From positions 186,001 through 250,000 of the forward strand of contig DASZLX010000015.1 of the NCBI GenBank assembly GCA_035552155.1: a stretch of 64,000 bases of DNA, read 5' to 3'. Source of the stretch: DASXHY01 sp035552155. GTDB taxonomy: Bacteria; Verrucomicrobiota; Verrucomicrobiia; Limisphaerales; DASXHY01. Of the stretch, positions 1 through 8,441 are shown piece after piece (the stretch's first letter is position 1; each line of letters begins with the position of its first letter). Made by a program: the position numbers and the translations under genes. A model generated the notes under the pieces. That model worked only from the letters and a program-made list of their open reading frames with translations, was not told the origin of the DNA and made no database searches.

Positions 1-1
1 G

Positions 2-403
2 CGGCTGGTGAGCCATCTTTCGCTGAATTACCTTTCGCTTTCCGACAACGGCAAGGAAACCGGCGCGGAAGGGTTGCGCGAAATGCTCAGGCTCTACGCC
101 GACCCCACCGATCGCCAGACGCTCAAGCAAATCGACGGCATTCGCAGCGTGAGTTATCGGCCCATTGTGCGGCGGGTCGAGATTCCGGGGCCCATCACTT
201 TTGCGCGCGGGCTGGAGATAACGGTGTTGTTCGATGAATCGGCGTTTCAGGGGCAGGGAGTATTTGTGCTGGGCGCCGTGCTCGAATGCTTTTTCGCCAA
301 ATACGTCTCGTTGAATTCGTTTACGGAAACAGTGATTACGACGCAGCAACGGAAGGAGATCATGCGATGGCCGGTCCAGATGGGCAAAAAGCAGATTCTA
401 TAA
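2..403 (+). CDS. tssF: TssF (VasA) T6SS baseplate protein, C-terminal part
   Basis: This is the last 133 codons of the T6SS baseplate subunit TssF; the start lies before the window. The reading frame is open from base 2. The family-typical C-terminus is visible: an initial segment reading LVSHLSLNYLSL, then GPITFARGLE, the stretch LFDESAFQGQGVFVLGAVLE, and the ending around FTETVITTQQRKEIMRWP. Known role: TssF with TssE, TssG and TssK forms the wedge of the baseplate on which the contractile sheath assembles. It overlaps tssG by 37 bases, indicating translation coupling in one operon. A GTG at base 8 lies inside the protein and is not a credible start. Identification is confident because the whole C-terminal signature is present. 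Confidence 0.93.
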   Translation, partial: RLVSHLSLNYLSLSDNGKETGAEGLREMLRLYADPTDRQTLKQIDGIRSVSYRPIVRRVEIPGPITFARGLEITVLFDESAFQGQGVFVLGAVLECFFAKYVSLNSFTETVITTQQRKEIMRWPVQMGKKQIL

Positions 404-1395
404 TCTCCGAAATGGCGGAGAAGCCGTACGCGTATGATTTTTACGCGGCTGTCCGGCTTTTGCAGAGCTCTTTCCCGGAGAAACCGCGCATCGGCCACTC
501 CCGATCCGCCGCGGAGGACCCGGTGCGTTTTGCCCAAAGCCCGGCGCTGGATTTTCCCGCGGCCACGATGGAGGCGATGCGGCGCAAGGACCCTTCCCGG
601 CCGCCGGTGGTTTACGCGCGGCACTTCGGGCTGTTCGGCTCGAACGGGCCGCTGCCGCTGTGCCTCACGGAATACGCCCGCGAGCGCATTTTGCATCATG
701 GGGATCCGACCTTTGCGGCGTTCTGCAATGTGTTTCATCATCGCCTGGCGTCCTTCTTTTTCCGCGCCTGGGCGGACGCGCAAAAAACGGTGGATTTCGA
801 CCGCCCGGACGACCAGCACTGGTCGCATTTCATCGGCAGTTTGATCGGCATGGGCATGGACAGCCTGCTCAAAGGCGACAGCGTGCCGGACCGGGCAAAG
901 TTTTATTTTGCGGGCCGGCTGGTGCAGCAGAACCGGAATGCGGAAGGCCTGGAATCCATCGTGCAGGATTTTTTTGGCGTGCGCACGATGGTGCAAAGTT
1001 TCGTGGGACGCTGGCTGAAGTTGCCGGCGGCTTCCATTTGCAAGCTCGGCGATTCGCGGGCCACCGGTATTTTGGGCGCCAGCATCATTTGCGGCGCGCG
1101 GTTCTGGACCTGCCAGCTTCATTTCCGGATTCGCATGGGCCCGATGGACCTGACCGAATACGAGCGCCTGCTGCCCACCGGCGGTTCCTTCCATCGGCTG
1201 TGCGATTGGGTCCGCGAATACGCGGGCGAGGAGCATTCATGGGACGTGACCCTCGTGCTCGACAAGGACCAAGTGCCGAAAATTCAAATGGGCAAGGCCG
1301 GCCGGCTCGGCTGGACGACGTGGTTGAAAACCAAACCGTTCGAACGTGACGCGGACGATTTGACCCTGACCCCGCTGAACTCCTATGATTCCTGA
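367..1395 (+). CDS. tssG: TssG (VasB) T6SS baseplate protein
   Basis: A 342-residue protein of the usual TssG length. It starts MAGPDGQKADSII, followed by a family-like N-terminus (YDFYAAVRLLQ, RIGHSRSAAEDPVRFAQSP) and the conserved GLFGSNGPLPLCLTEYA segment. TssG is the wedge subunit that pairs with two TssF copies in the cytoplasmic baseplate. The ATG at 367 was chosen because the residues upstream in frame (from 286) only re-read the end of tssF and have no family resemblance. It overlaps tssF and is followed after about 90 bases by clpV, giving the order tssF-tssG-clpV common in subtype i T6SS loci. Confidence 0.93.
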   Translation: MAGPDGQKADSIISEMAEKPYAYDFYAAVRLLQSSFPEKPRIGHSRSAAEDPVRFAQSPALDFPAATMEAMRRKDPSRPPVVYARHFGLFGSNGPLPLCLTEYARERILHHGDPTFAAFCNVFHHRLASFFFRAWADAQKTVDFDRPDDQHWSHFIGSLIGMGMDSLLKGDSVPDRAKFYFAGRLVQQNRNAEGLESIVQDFFGVRTMVQSFVGRWLKLPAASICKLGDSRATGILGASIICGARFWTCQLHFRIRMGPMDLTEYERLLPTGGSFHRLCDWVREYAGEEHSWDVTLVLDKDQVPKIQMGKAGRLGWTTWLKTKPFERDADDLTLTPLNSYDS

Positions 1396-1484
1396 ACGCG
1401 TCATCTCACCCGCAACTGTTTTTCGCGTTTCGCGAGCGCCCAAAACTCCATCGCTCGCATGCGCAATAGAAAGGCTCCCGTTCC

Positions 1485-4268
1485 ATGGCTGAAATCAAAC
1501 GCTCCACACTGTTCGGCAAGCTCAATCCGCTCGGCTATAAATCCATCGAGGCGGCCACCATCTTTTGCAAGATGCGCGGCAACGCCTATGTGGAAACCGT
1601 CCACTGGCTGCATCAACTTTTGCAGCAGCAGGATTCCGATGTGTTGCGCATCATCAAGCATTTCGGCGTGGACAATTCGCGCCTCGCCACCGACCTCGTG
1701 GCGGCGCTGGACCGCCTGCCGCGCGGCGCCACAGCCATCAGTGATTTTTCGCCGCAGATCGAGACCGCGCTCCAGCAGGGATATCTTTATGCCACGCTGC
1801 TCTTTGGGGAAACCCAGGTACGCACCGGTTATCTCATCATCGCTTTTACCAAGACGGATTCGCTTCGCAACACGTTCCTCGGCCTTTCCCGCGAGTTCGC
1901 AAAAATCAAAGCCGAACAATTGAGCGATGATTTCAACAAAATCGTCGCCGGTTCGCCCGAGGACGCCATGCGCGCCAGCGACGGCTCCGGCATGAGCGCC
2001 GACGCCGCGCCCGGTGAAACCAGCGGCGCCATCCCGCCCGCCGAGATGGGCAAGCAGGAAGCGCTCAAGCGATTCACGACCGACCTTACCGAAAAAGCGC
2101 GCAAAGGAGAAATCGATCCCATCATCGGCCGCGATGACGAAATCCGCCAGTGCGTGGACATCCTCATGCGCCGCCGCCAGAACAATCCCATCCTCACGGG
2201 CGAAGCCGGCGTGGGCAAGACCGCCGTGGTGGAAGGTTTCGTGCAACGCATTCTCGCCGGCGACGTGCCGCCGGCGCTACGCGACGTCACTGTTCGTTCG
2301 CTCGACGTGGGGCTGCTCCAGGCAGGCGCGAGCATGAAAGGCGAATTCGAACAACGCTTGCGCGGAGTCATCGACGAAATTCAGACTTCGCCCAAACCGG
2401 TGATTTTGTTCATCGACGAAGCCCACACGCTCATGGGCGCTGGCGGCAGCGGCGCGAGTGATGCCGCGAATCTTTTGAAGCCGGCGTTGGCCCGCGGCAC
2501 GTTGCGCACCATCGCCGCCACGACGTGGGATGAATACAAGCGTCATATTGAAAAAGACCCGGCGCTCACCCGCCGCTTCCAAGTGGTCAAAGTGGAAGAG
2601 CCCGCCGAGGACAAATGCATTCGCATGATGCGCGCGGTGATGGTTCCGTTTGAGAAACATCACAAGGTGCAGGTGCTGGACGAAGCGATTGAGAACGCCG
2701 TTCGTTTGTCGAATCGCTATATCGCCGGCCGGCAATTGCCCGACAAGGCCGTGAGTCTCATCGACACCGCGGCCGCGCGCGTGGCCGTGAGCCAGCACGC
2801 GGTTCCGCCGGAAGTGGATGATTGCCGCCGCCGTTACCAGGCGTTGGAAACGGAGCAGGGGATTTTGAACCGCGAAACCGCGACGGGTCTGGACCACCAG
2901 GCGCGCCTGGTGGAAATCGCCGACAGCATGGCCAAGGAAAAGGAAGAATTGGCCAAGTTGGAAAAGCATTGGAATGAAGAAAAGGAAATCGTCGGAAAAA
3001 TTCTGGACCTGCGCTCCAAACTGCGCGCGGGAGGCGTTGGTCCCGATGACGCTCTGAAAGAGGGCGCCGCCGCCCCAGCAACGACTACCGCTGCTCCTGC
3101 CGCGCCAGCGCCCGCGGCTGCATCTGCTGCCGCACCCGCTGGATCCGCCAGCGGCAACGGTCATTTGACGCCGGAGGAACGCGATAAATTGTTGACCGAG
3201 TTGAAACAATCCCAGCAACGGCTCAAGGATTTCCAGGGCGAATCGCCGCTGATTTTTCCCAGCGTGGATGCCAACGCCATTGCGACGGTGGTGGCCGATT
3301 GGACGGGTATTCCCGTGGGGCGAATGGTGAAGAACGAGATCGAACAGGTGCTCGGCCTGGCGGACATTTTGGAACGCCGCGTCATCGGCCAGCGTCACGC
3401 GCTTGAATTGATTGCGCGCCGCGTCCAGACCAGCCGCGCGCGCCTCGATAATCCGAACCGGCCCGTGGGTGTGTTCATGCTCGTGGGGCCCAGCGGCACC
3501 GGCAAAACCGAGACCGCTCTCACGCTCGCCGAGGCGCTTTACGGCGGCGAGCAAAACATGATTTCGATCAACATGAGCGAATTTCAGGAGGCGCACACCG
3601 TGTCCACGTTGAAAGGCTCACCGCCGGGATACGTGGGTTACGGCGAAGGCGGTATTCTCACCGAAGCCGTGCGCCGCCGGCCTTACAGCGTGGTCCTGCT
3701 CGATGAAGTCGAGAAGGCCCACCACGATGTTCACGAAATCTTTTTCCAGGTGTTCGACAAGGGCTGGATGGAGGATGCCGAGGGCAAATACATCGATTTC
3801 AAAAACACCATCATCATCCTGACCAGCAACGCGGCGCAGGACGTGATTATTAATTTATGCAAGGACCCCGAGCTGATGCCGAATGCCGAGGGACTGGAGA
3901 AGGCGATGCGGGTGCCGCTGACCAAGGTGTTTCCCGATGCGTTGCTGAATCGTCTCGTGGTCGTGCCGTATTATCCGATCAGCAAGGAAATGCTGCACAC
4001 CATCATCAAGCTCAACCTCGGGCGCCTGGCCAAGCGCGTGAAGGAAAATCACAAGGTGCCGTTCACCTACGACGACAGCGTGCCGGAATTGATCGGCCAG
4101 CGCTGCACCGAGCTTGAGCGCGGCGCGCGCATGGTGGATGCAATGATCACCAACACGATGCTGCCGGATATCGGCAAGGAGTTCCTCAGCCGCCTGGCCT
4201 CGGGAAGCGAAGTCAAGCGGGTGCACGTGACGGTGAAGGACGGAAATTTTGCGTATGCGTTTGAGTGA
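1485..4268 (+). CDS. clpV: ClpV/TssH, T6SS sheath-disassembly AAA+ ATPase
   Basis: A 927-residue Hsp100/ClpB-type ATPase with two AAA+ modules. The first Walker A (GEAGVGKT) is near residues 239-246 and its Walker B reads ILFIDEAH; the second Walker A (GPSGTGKT) is near 668-675 with VVLLDEVEKAHHDV downstream. The N-terminal about 160 residues match the ClpV-specific N domain (IEAATIFCKMRGNAYVETVH) rather than ClpB, and the position beside tssG supports TssH. ClpV recycles contracted VipA/VipB sheath in the cytoplasm using ATP. Its presence separates this system from Bacteroidetes subtype iii, which lacks ClpV. Oddity: an Ala/Pro/Thr-rich linker of about 30 residues (roughly 528-560) is inserted between the middle domain and the second AAA+ module. 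Confidence 0.96.
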   Translation: MAEIKRSTLFGKLNPLGYKSIEAATIFCKMRGNAYVETVHWLHQLLQQQDSDVLRIIKHFGVDNSRLATDLVAALDRLPRGATAISDFSPQIETALQQGYLYATLLFGETQVRTGYLIIAFTKTDSLRNTFLGLSREFAKIKAEQLSDDFNKIVAGSPEDAMRASDGSGMSADAAPGETSGAIPPAEMGKQEALKRFTTDLTEKARKGEIDPIIGRDDEIRQCVDILMRRRQNNPILTGEAGVGKTAVVEGFVQRILAGDVPPALRDVTVRSLDVGLLQAGASMKGEFEQRLRGVIDEIQTSPKPVILFIDEAHTLMGAGGSGASDAANLLKPALARGTLRTIAATTWDEYKRHIEKDPALTRRFQVVKVEEPAEDKCIRMMRAVMVPFEKHHKVQVLDEAIENAVRLSNRYIAGRQLPDKAVSLIDTAAARVAVSQHAVPPEVDDCRRRYQALETEQGILNRETATGLDHQARLVEIADSMAKEKEELAKLEKHWNEEKEIVGKILDLRSKLRAGGVGPDDALKEGAAAPATTTAAPAAPAPAAASAAAPAGSASGNGHLTPEERDKLLTELKQSQQRLKDFQGESPLIFPSVDANAIATVVADWTGIPVGRMVKNEIEQVLGLADILERRVIGQRHALELIARRVQTSRARLDNPNRPVGVFMLVGPSGTGKTETALTLAEALYGGEQNMISINMSEFQEAHTVSTLKGSPPGYVGYGEGGILTEAVRRRPYSVVLLDEVEKAHHDVHEIFFQVFDKGWMEDAEGKYIDFKNTIIILTSNAAQDVIINLCKDPELMPNAEGLEKAMRVPLTKVFPDALLNRLVVVPYYPISKEMLHTIIKLNLGRLAKRVKENHKVPFTYDDSVPELIGQRCTELERGARMVDAMITNTMLPDIGKEFLSRLASGSEVKRVHVTVKDGNFAYAFE

Positions 4269-4400
4269 GTGAACGCTAGAAAGATGCAATGAGTGATTTG
4301 GCGGTAGCACGCCGGGTCGATACGGTCTCAGGTTCAATCAGGCAGATGATAAGAGTCACTTGAAAATCGTCCTGATTGTCACGAACGGTGATTAATAAAA

Positions 4401-4745
4401 ATGAGCCAATATCGAAGATATTCAGACGCCCCGAAAACTATCGATGAACTGAAGTTTCACGGTGCAATAGGTAACCGGCGCTTTTGCAATATCACGGCGA
4501 ACGAGTTCAATACTGCATTGCGCGCGAATGGGTGGCGAGAGGCGCATAATGGACATGTTTACATGCGTTTGATCGAACGCGGTGAGCAGCTTGGAATTTT
4601 CACACCTAATGATTTCGCTCGCGCATTGCGTAATGGTTTTACACTACGTGCAAAAAATGAAGCATTTGGCCGCGTATGTGGTCGCAATTCATGGCAGGTC
4701 ATCTTCAAAGGAAATCAATTTATAACAATCGTGCATCTTTCGTGA
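4401..4745 (+). CDS. Small protein, candidate BECR-type (RelE/barnase-like) toxin or T6SS cargo
   Basis: A 114-residue soluble protein without signal peptide or membrane segment, lying between clpV and the lysozyme-like gene. I do not recognise it as a named family. Visible: HVYMRLIERGEQLGI at about residues 51-65, then FTPNDFARALRNG, and a C-terminal pair of strands WQVIFKGNQFITIVHLS. The order H..(M)R..(E)RG, helix, then a strand ending in ITV resembles small BECR-fold RNases and DUF4258-like proteins; this is a pattern-level inference. The DNA is AT-richer than flanking T6SS genes (one sampled 60-base line is 47% GC against about 65% in clpV), suggesting separate acquisition. It could instead be an immunity protein or an unrelated passenger. 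Confidence 0.6.
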   Translation: MSQYRRYSDAPKTIDELKFHGAIGNRRFCNITANEFNTALRANGWREAHNGHVYMRLIERGEQLGIFTPNDFARALRNGFTLRAKNEAFGRVCGRNSWQVIFKGNQFITIVHLS

Positions 4746-4828
4746 AAACAATGAAGGTTAGTTGACGAAAAACTTACGAACATCCGAGGCGATATCAAAC
4801 CGATATTACCACCGAGTGAGATTTCAAA

Positions 4829-5659
4829 ATGGCATATTCGAGGTCAAAAAAAATTCCGGGTTTTGATCCCTGGGCGATCGCTCCCCGTACTTGTGGGCCG
4901 ATGGGTCAAGATGACGCGGGGGAACCGTTTACTTCGATTCTCGGAGATACCCCTGGAAGTCTGGGCATTAATGATTGGGCATCTCCTGGAGAAATATTAA
5001 AAAAAATTGAAACCCAAAGAACTCTCGGATCTACGAAGCCATCTGTTGCAGTTCGAGATCCCAATTTCGCCGTGAGTCAGGGACAGGTCACATTTGACGC
5101 CGAGGGAAACGATAATCCCAAGAGCCCTTACTTCAGCAGACAGATAACGTGGCCTGGCAACACAGAGTCAGGAGTGACATTGGGCCGCGGCTATGACATG
5201 GGAAATCGCACTACCCTGGAAGTTACGAACGATTTGGTGTCGGCGGGTCTAGCAGGGGACAAAGCTGCCGCATTTGCTCAAGGGGCAGGAAAAAAAGGCG
5301 CTGTCGCGGGGAAATTTGTCACGGAAAATCGCGAGAAGCTTGGCCTGATCAGCCCAGAAGTTCAGAAAAAGCTCTTTGAGGAGATTTATCCAGGTTACAT
5401 CAATCGAGCACGCGCTAACTACGATAAGTGGACGGCGAACGATCTGAAGCGCGTTCAGTGGGTCGATCTATCCTCCGCAATTCGCGATGTCCTGGTAGAT
5501 TTCGTCTATCAAGGTTTTACGAAAGGCCCGCGGCCAATGGAAGCGGGCATGAACAACAGTTCCAAAGAATTGATCGCATATATTTCCTCCAGTCCCACAA
5601 TGAAAAGTTACGAAAGCGGGCGGCAGCGAATTAATTATCTAAAGCGATATGCGATCTAA
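4829..5659 (+). CDS. Probable T6SS effector with pesticin/T4-lysozyme-like muramidase domain
   Basis: A 276-residue protein immediately upstream of vgrG. It has no signal peptide, as expected of T6SS cargo. The N-terminal about 60 residues contain GDTPGSLGINDWASPGE, a leader-like segment of unknown function. From about residue 85 on, the layout resembles pesticin/T4-type lysozymes: a Glu in FDAEGND (E92) and the signature SGVTLGRGYDMG (T117 to D123), comparable to the T4 lysozyme E11 and T26 arrangement. Predicted activity is cleavage of the peptidoglycan glycan backbone in the periplasm of a target cell. No cognate immunity gene with a signal peptide is seen beside it. Codon use and GC are lower than in vgrG. 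The catalytic assignment is inferred from motif resemblance only. Confidence 0.65.
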   Translation: MAYSRSKKIPGFDPWAIAPRTCGPMGQDDAGEPFTSILGDTPGSLGINDWASPGEILKKIETQRTLGSTKPSVAVRDPNFAVSQGQVTFDAEGNDNPKSPYFSRQITWPGNTESGVTLGRGYDMGNRTTLEVTNDLVSAGLAGDKAAAFAQGAGKKGAVAGKFVTENREKLGLISPEVQKKLFEEIYPGYINRARANYDKWTANDLKRVQWVDLSSAIRDVLVDFVYQGFTKGPRPMEAGMNNSSKELIAYISSSPTMKSYESGRQRINYLKRYAI

Positions 5660-5732
5660 TGTAGAGCTAATGATGTTCCTGAAATGAATTGCTCATTGAA
5701 CCTTATTCCATTATTTTTTAGGACACCCACCC

Positions 5733-7880
5733 ATGCCACTCAAACAGGATAATCGCTCAATCGGCATCACGACCCCCGTGGGTCCGGATGTGCTGGCATT
5801 GCGCTCCTTCTCCGTCCAGGAACGCATCAGCCGGCTGTTTCAAATTGAAGCCGAATTGAGCAGCGAAGACGGCAAGGTGGACTTCGATAAAATCGTGGGC
5901 CACGATGTCACGATTCGCTTGAACGTGGGTGGGAAGGCCAAACGGTTTTTTCACGGTTTTGTCAGCCGCCTGGTGCAGGTTGCCAACCAGGGGCAGCACG
6001 CGCGTTATCGCGCGACGATCGTGCCGTGGCTGTGGTTTCTTACGCGCACGTCTGATTGCCGCACCTGGCCGGCGGACGAACCGGCAAAGGGCAAAACCGT
6101 GCCGCAGATCATCGAGGAGGTTTTCAAGAATCTCGGGTTCAGCGATTACAAGCTCAAGCTCTCGGGCAATTACGAGAAGCGCGAGTTTTGCGTGCAATAC
6201 CGCGAGACGAATTTCAATTTCGTCAGCCGGCTCATGGAGCAGGCGGGCATTTATTATTATTTCGAGCATGAGGATGGCAAACATACGCTGGTCCTGGCGG
6301 ATTCGATCAGCGCGCATGCCGAGTTCTCCGGTTATGAAGACATGACGTATCACGAAGCCGAGCAGGGCACGGATCGCGAGGTCGTTACGGATTGGGTCAT
6401 GGAAAAAGAAGCGCAGCCGGTCACGGCGGCTTTGCAGGATTTCGATTTCAAAAAACCGAAAACTTCACTGCTGACTTCCACTAATTTGTCGCGCAAACAC
6501 GGCAAGGCGCAGTTTGAAATTTACGATTACCCCGGTGAATACCTCGAGCACGCCGACGGCCAGCGCCTCGCCGACGTGCGCCTGGAGGAATTACAGACGC
6601 AGTATGAGACCTTGCACGGCCAGGCTTCTGTGCGGGGATTGGCTGCGGGGCATCTCATCAAATTGAAGAATCATCCGCGCGACGAGCAGAACCGCAAGTA
6701 TCTCCTCACGGGCGTTTCGCTGCACGCGGATGCCGGCGAGTTTTCGACTGACAGCGGTGGGGGCAACGGCCAGTTTTTCTCCTGCAATTTCACGGCCATC
6801 GACAAGGAGCAGCAATTCCGTCCCGCGCGCCTGACGCCGAAGCCCATTGTGCAGGGGCCGCAGACGGCGATCGTGGTGGGGCCGGCGAGCGAGGAAATTT
6901 ACACGGACGAACACGCCCGCGTGAAAGTGCATTTCCATTGGGACCGGCATGATAAGTCGGACGAGAATTCGTCCTGCTGGGTGCGCGTCTCGCAGTTTTG
7001 GGCGGGAAAAACGTGGGGCTCCATTCACATCCCGCGCATTGGGCAGGAAGTGATCGTTGAATTTCTGGAAGGTGATCCGGACCGGCCCATCATCACTGGC
7101 CGTGTTTATAATGCGGACCAGACGCCCCCATATACCTTGCCCGCGAACAAGACCCAAAGCGGCCTGAAAAGCCGGTCCAGCAGCGGCGGCAGTGGCGCCA
7201 ACTGCAATGAATTCCGTTTTGAAGACAAGAAGGGTTCGGAACAGGTTTTACTCCATGCGGAAAAGGACCAGACGATCGAAGTCGAGAATGACGAAACTCA
7301 TTCGGTCGGCCACGACCGGAAGAAAACCGTCACGCATGACGAAACGACCGAAGTGAAGCATGACCGGACCGAGACGGTCGGCAACGATGAGAAGATTACC
7401 ATTCAGCACGACCGCACGGAAACGGTCGTCAACAACGAGACGATTACCATTGGGGGCAGCCGGACCGAAAATGTTGCGAAAAGCGAGGACGTGACGATTG
7501 CGATGACGCGCAATCATTCGGTCGGCATCAATGAGTCCATCAATATTGGCGCGGCGCAGGAGCTCAACGTGGGCGCGGCCCAGAGCATTTCGATCGGCGC
7601 GATTCAATCCATCAGCGTCGGCAGCAACCAGGGCACCACGGTGGGAGGAAAACGCACCACCGAGGTCGCCAAGGACGACAACCTCAAGGTCGGTGCGAAG
7701 CTTAACATCGAGGCGGCGGAGGAAATCAACATCAAGACCGGCGACGCCAAGATCAGCATGAAAAAGGACGGAACCATCACGATCGAGGGCAAGGACATTA
7801 CGATCAAGGGCAGCGGTAACATTACCGTCAAGGCATCGTCCGATGTCACGATTAAAGGTTCGAAGGTTGAAGCGAATTAA
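5733..7880 (+). CDS. vgrG: VgrG (TssI) T6SS spike protein
   Basis: A 715-residue VgrG. The N-terminal gp27-like part is recognisable (ALRSFSVQERISRLFQIEAE; CVQYRETNFNFVSRLMEQAG; YYFEHEDGKHTLVL), followed by the gp5 OB-fold (VKVHFHWDRHDK, SCWVRVSQFWAGKTWGSIHI, GQEVIVEFLEGDPDRPIITG). After about residue 500 comes a beta-helix needle built from short repeats of the type HDxTxTVxNDExITI, then GINESINIG and AAQSISIGAIQSISVG variants up to residue 650. It trimerises to form the spike on the Hcp tube that is tipped by PAAR proteins. No extra C-terminal effector domain is fused; cargo is therefore likely provided by neighbouring genes. Start ATG at 5733; the next gene begins 5 bases after the stop. 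Confidence 0.97.
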   Translation: MPLKQDNRSIGITTPVGPDVLALRSFSVQERISRLFQIEAELSSEDGKVDFDKIVGHDVTIRLNVGGKAKRFFHGFVSRLVQVANQGQHARYRATIVPWLWFLTRTSDCRTWPADEPAKGKTVPQIIEEVFKNLGFSDYKLKLSGNYEKREFCVQYRETNFNFVSRLMEQAGIYYYFEHEDGKHTLVLADSISAHAEFSGYEDMTYHEAEQGTDREVVTDWVMEKEAQPVTAALQDFDFKKPKTSLLTSTNLSRKHGKAQFEIYDYPGEYLEHADGQRLADVRLEELQTQYETLHGQASVRGLAAGHLIKLKNHPRDEQNRKYLLTGVSLHADAGEFSTDSGGGNGQFFSCNFTAIDKEQQFRPARLTPKPIVQGPQTAIVVGPASEEIYTDEHARVKVHFHWDRHDKSDENSSCWVRVSQFWAGKTWGSIHIPRIGQEVIVEFLEGDPDRPIITGRVYNADQTPPYTLPANKTQSGLKSRSSSGGSGANCNEFRFEDKKGSEQVLLHAEKDQTIEVENDETHSVGHDRKKTVTHDETTEVKHDRTETVGNDEKITIQHDRTETVVNNETITIGGSRTENVAKSEDVTIAMTRNHSVGINESINIGAAQELNVGAAQSISIGAIQSISVGSNQGTTVGGKRTTEVAKDDNLKVGAKLNIEAAEEINIKTGDAKISMKKDGTITIEGKDITIKGSGNITVKASSDVTIKGSKVEAN

Positions 7881-7884
7881 TTTT

Positions 7885-8409
7885 ATGGAGCCACTTACCC
7901 AAATGACCCGCCGCGCGCGCGGCAAACGCGGGAATGCCGCCGTGGATTCACACCAACCGCAACGCGTGGCCACGAGCCCCGTGTCATGCACGATGCGGGT
8001 GGTGGGATTGGACGCCCGGCAGCGCGTGCTGGTGACGGCGGCGAGTTCCGCCCAGGCTGCGCCGGCGCGGTTGCTCACGACCGTGCGCCGGGAGGAATTG
8101 TTTGATGCGGCTGGAGTGGGGCGCGAAGTGTTGGTGGTGTTCGATGGTGGGCGCACGGAGCGGCCGATTATTATAGGCGTGTTGCGGAGTGAAGGGGAAA
8201 CGGAGGAAACGACGCCGGCCAGCCTCGAAGTTTCGGAGACCCGCAAGGAACGCCTGCTGATTGAAGCCGTGGCGGAACTGGTGCTGAAGTGCGGCGCGGG
8301 CAGCATCACTTTGCGACGCGACGGGAAAATCGTATTGCGCGGGACGCATTTGTTGTCGCGCGCGTCCGGCCCGATTCGCATCAAGGGAGGACATGTCGAG
8401 ATCAATTGA
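7885..8409 (+). CDS. DUF6484-type T6SS accessory protein
   Basis: A 174-residue protein starting MEPLTQMTRRARGKRG, 5 bases after vgrG. It contains an OB-like core (RVVGLDARQRVLV; GREVLVVFDGGRTERPIIIG) reminiscent of the VgrG gp5 OB fold, followed by a C-terminal beta repeat (GSITLRRDGKIVLRGTHLLS) like the end of VgrG-associated beta-helices. This matches my recollection of the DUF6484 family found between vgrG and DUF2169 genes. Function is unknown; the OB-plus-beta-helix composition suggests a spike-associated adaptor or minor tip protein. The in-frame extension to 7843 overlaps vgrG and was not chosen. Confidence 0.75.
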   Translation: MEPLTQMTRRARGKRGNAAVDSHQPQRVATSPVSCTMRVVGLDARQRVLVTAASSAQAAPARLLTTVRREELFDAAGVGREVLVVFDGGRTERPIIIGVLRSEGETEETTPASLEVSETRKERLLIEAVAELVLKCGAGSITLRRDGKIVLRGTHLLSRASGPIRIKGGHVEIN

Positions 8410-8441
8410 TCCCGCGGGATTCAGCCTGGCCCGCCAAGACT

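Noticed and set aside
247..1236. A 329-residue minus-strand frame over tssF/tssG
   Set aside because: Antisense to tssG, rich in Arg, Ala and His, no recognisable motif.
2277..3596. A 439-residue open frame on the minus strand opposite clpV
   Set aside because: It lies entirely over the ClpV coding strand, has no family resemblance, and is of the type produced by GC-rich codon bias.
4335..4378. Inverted repeat caatcagg/cctgattg after clpV as a terminator
   Set aside because: The stem is only 8 bases with a 28-base loop and no T run; it may be chance.
7248..8405. A 385-residue minus-strand frame over the end of vgrG and the DUF6484 gene
   Set aside because: It mirrors the VgrG beta repeats and reads as repetitive low-information sequence; the plus-strand genes are clear.
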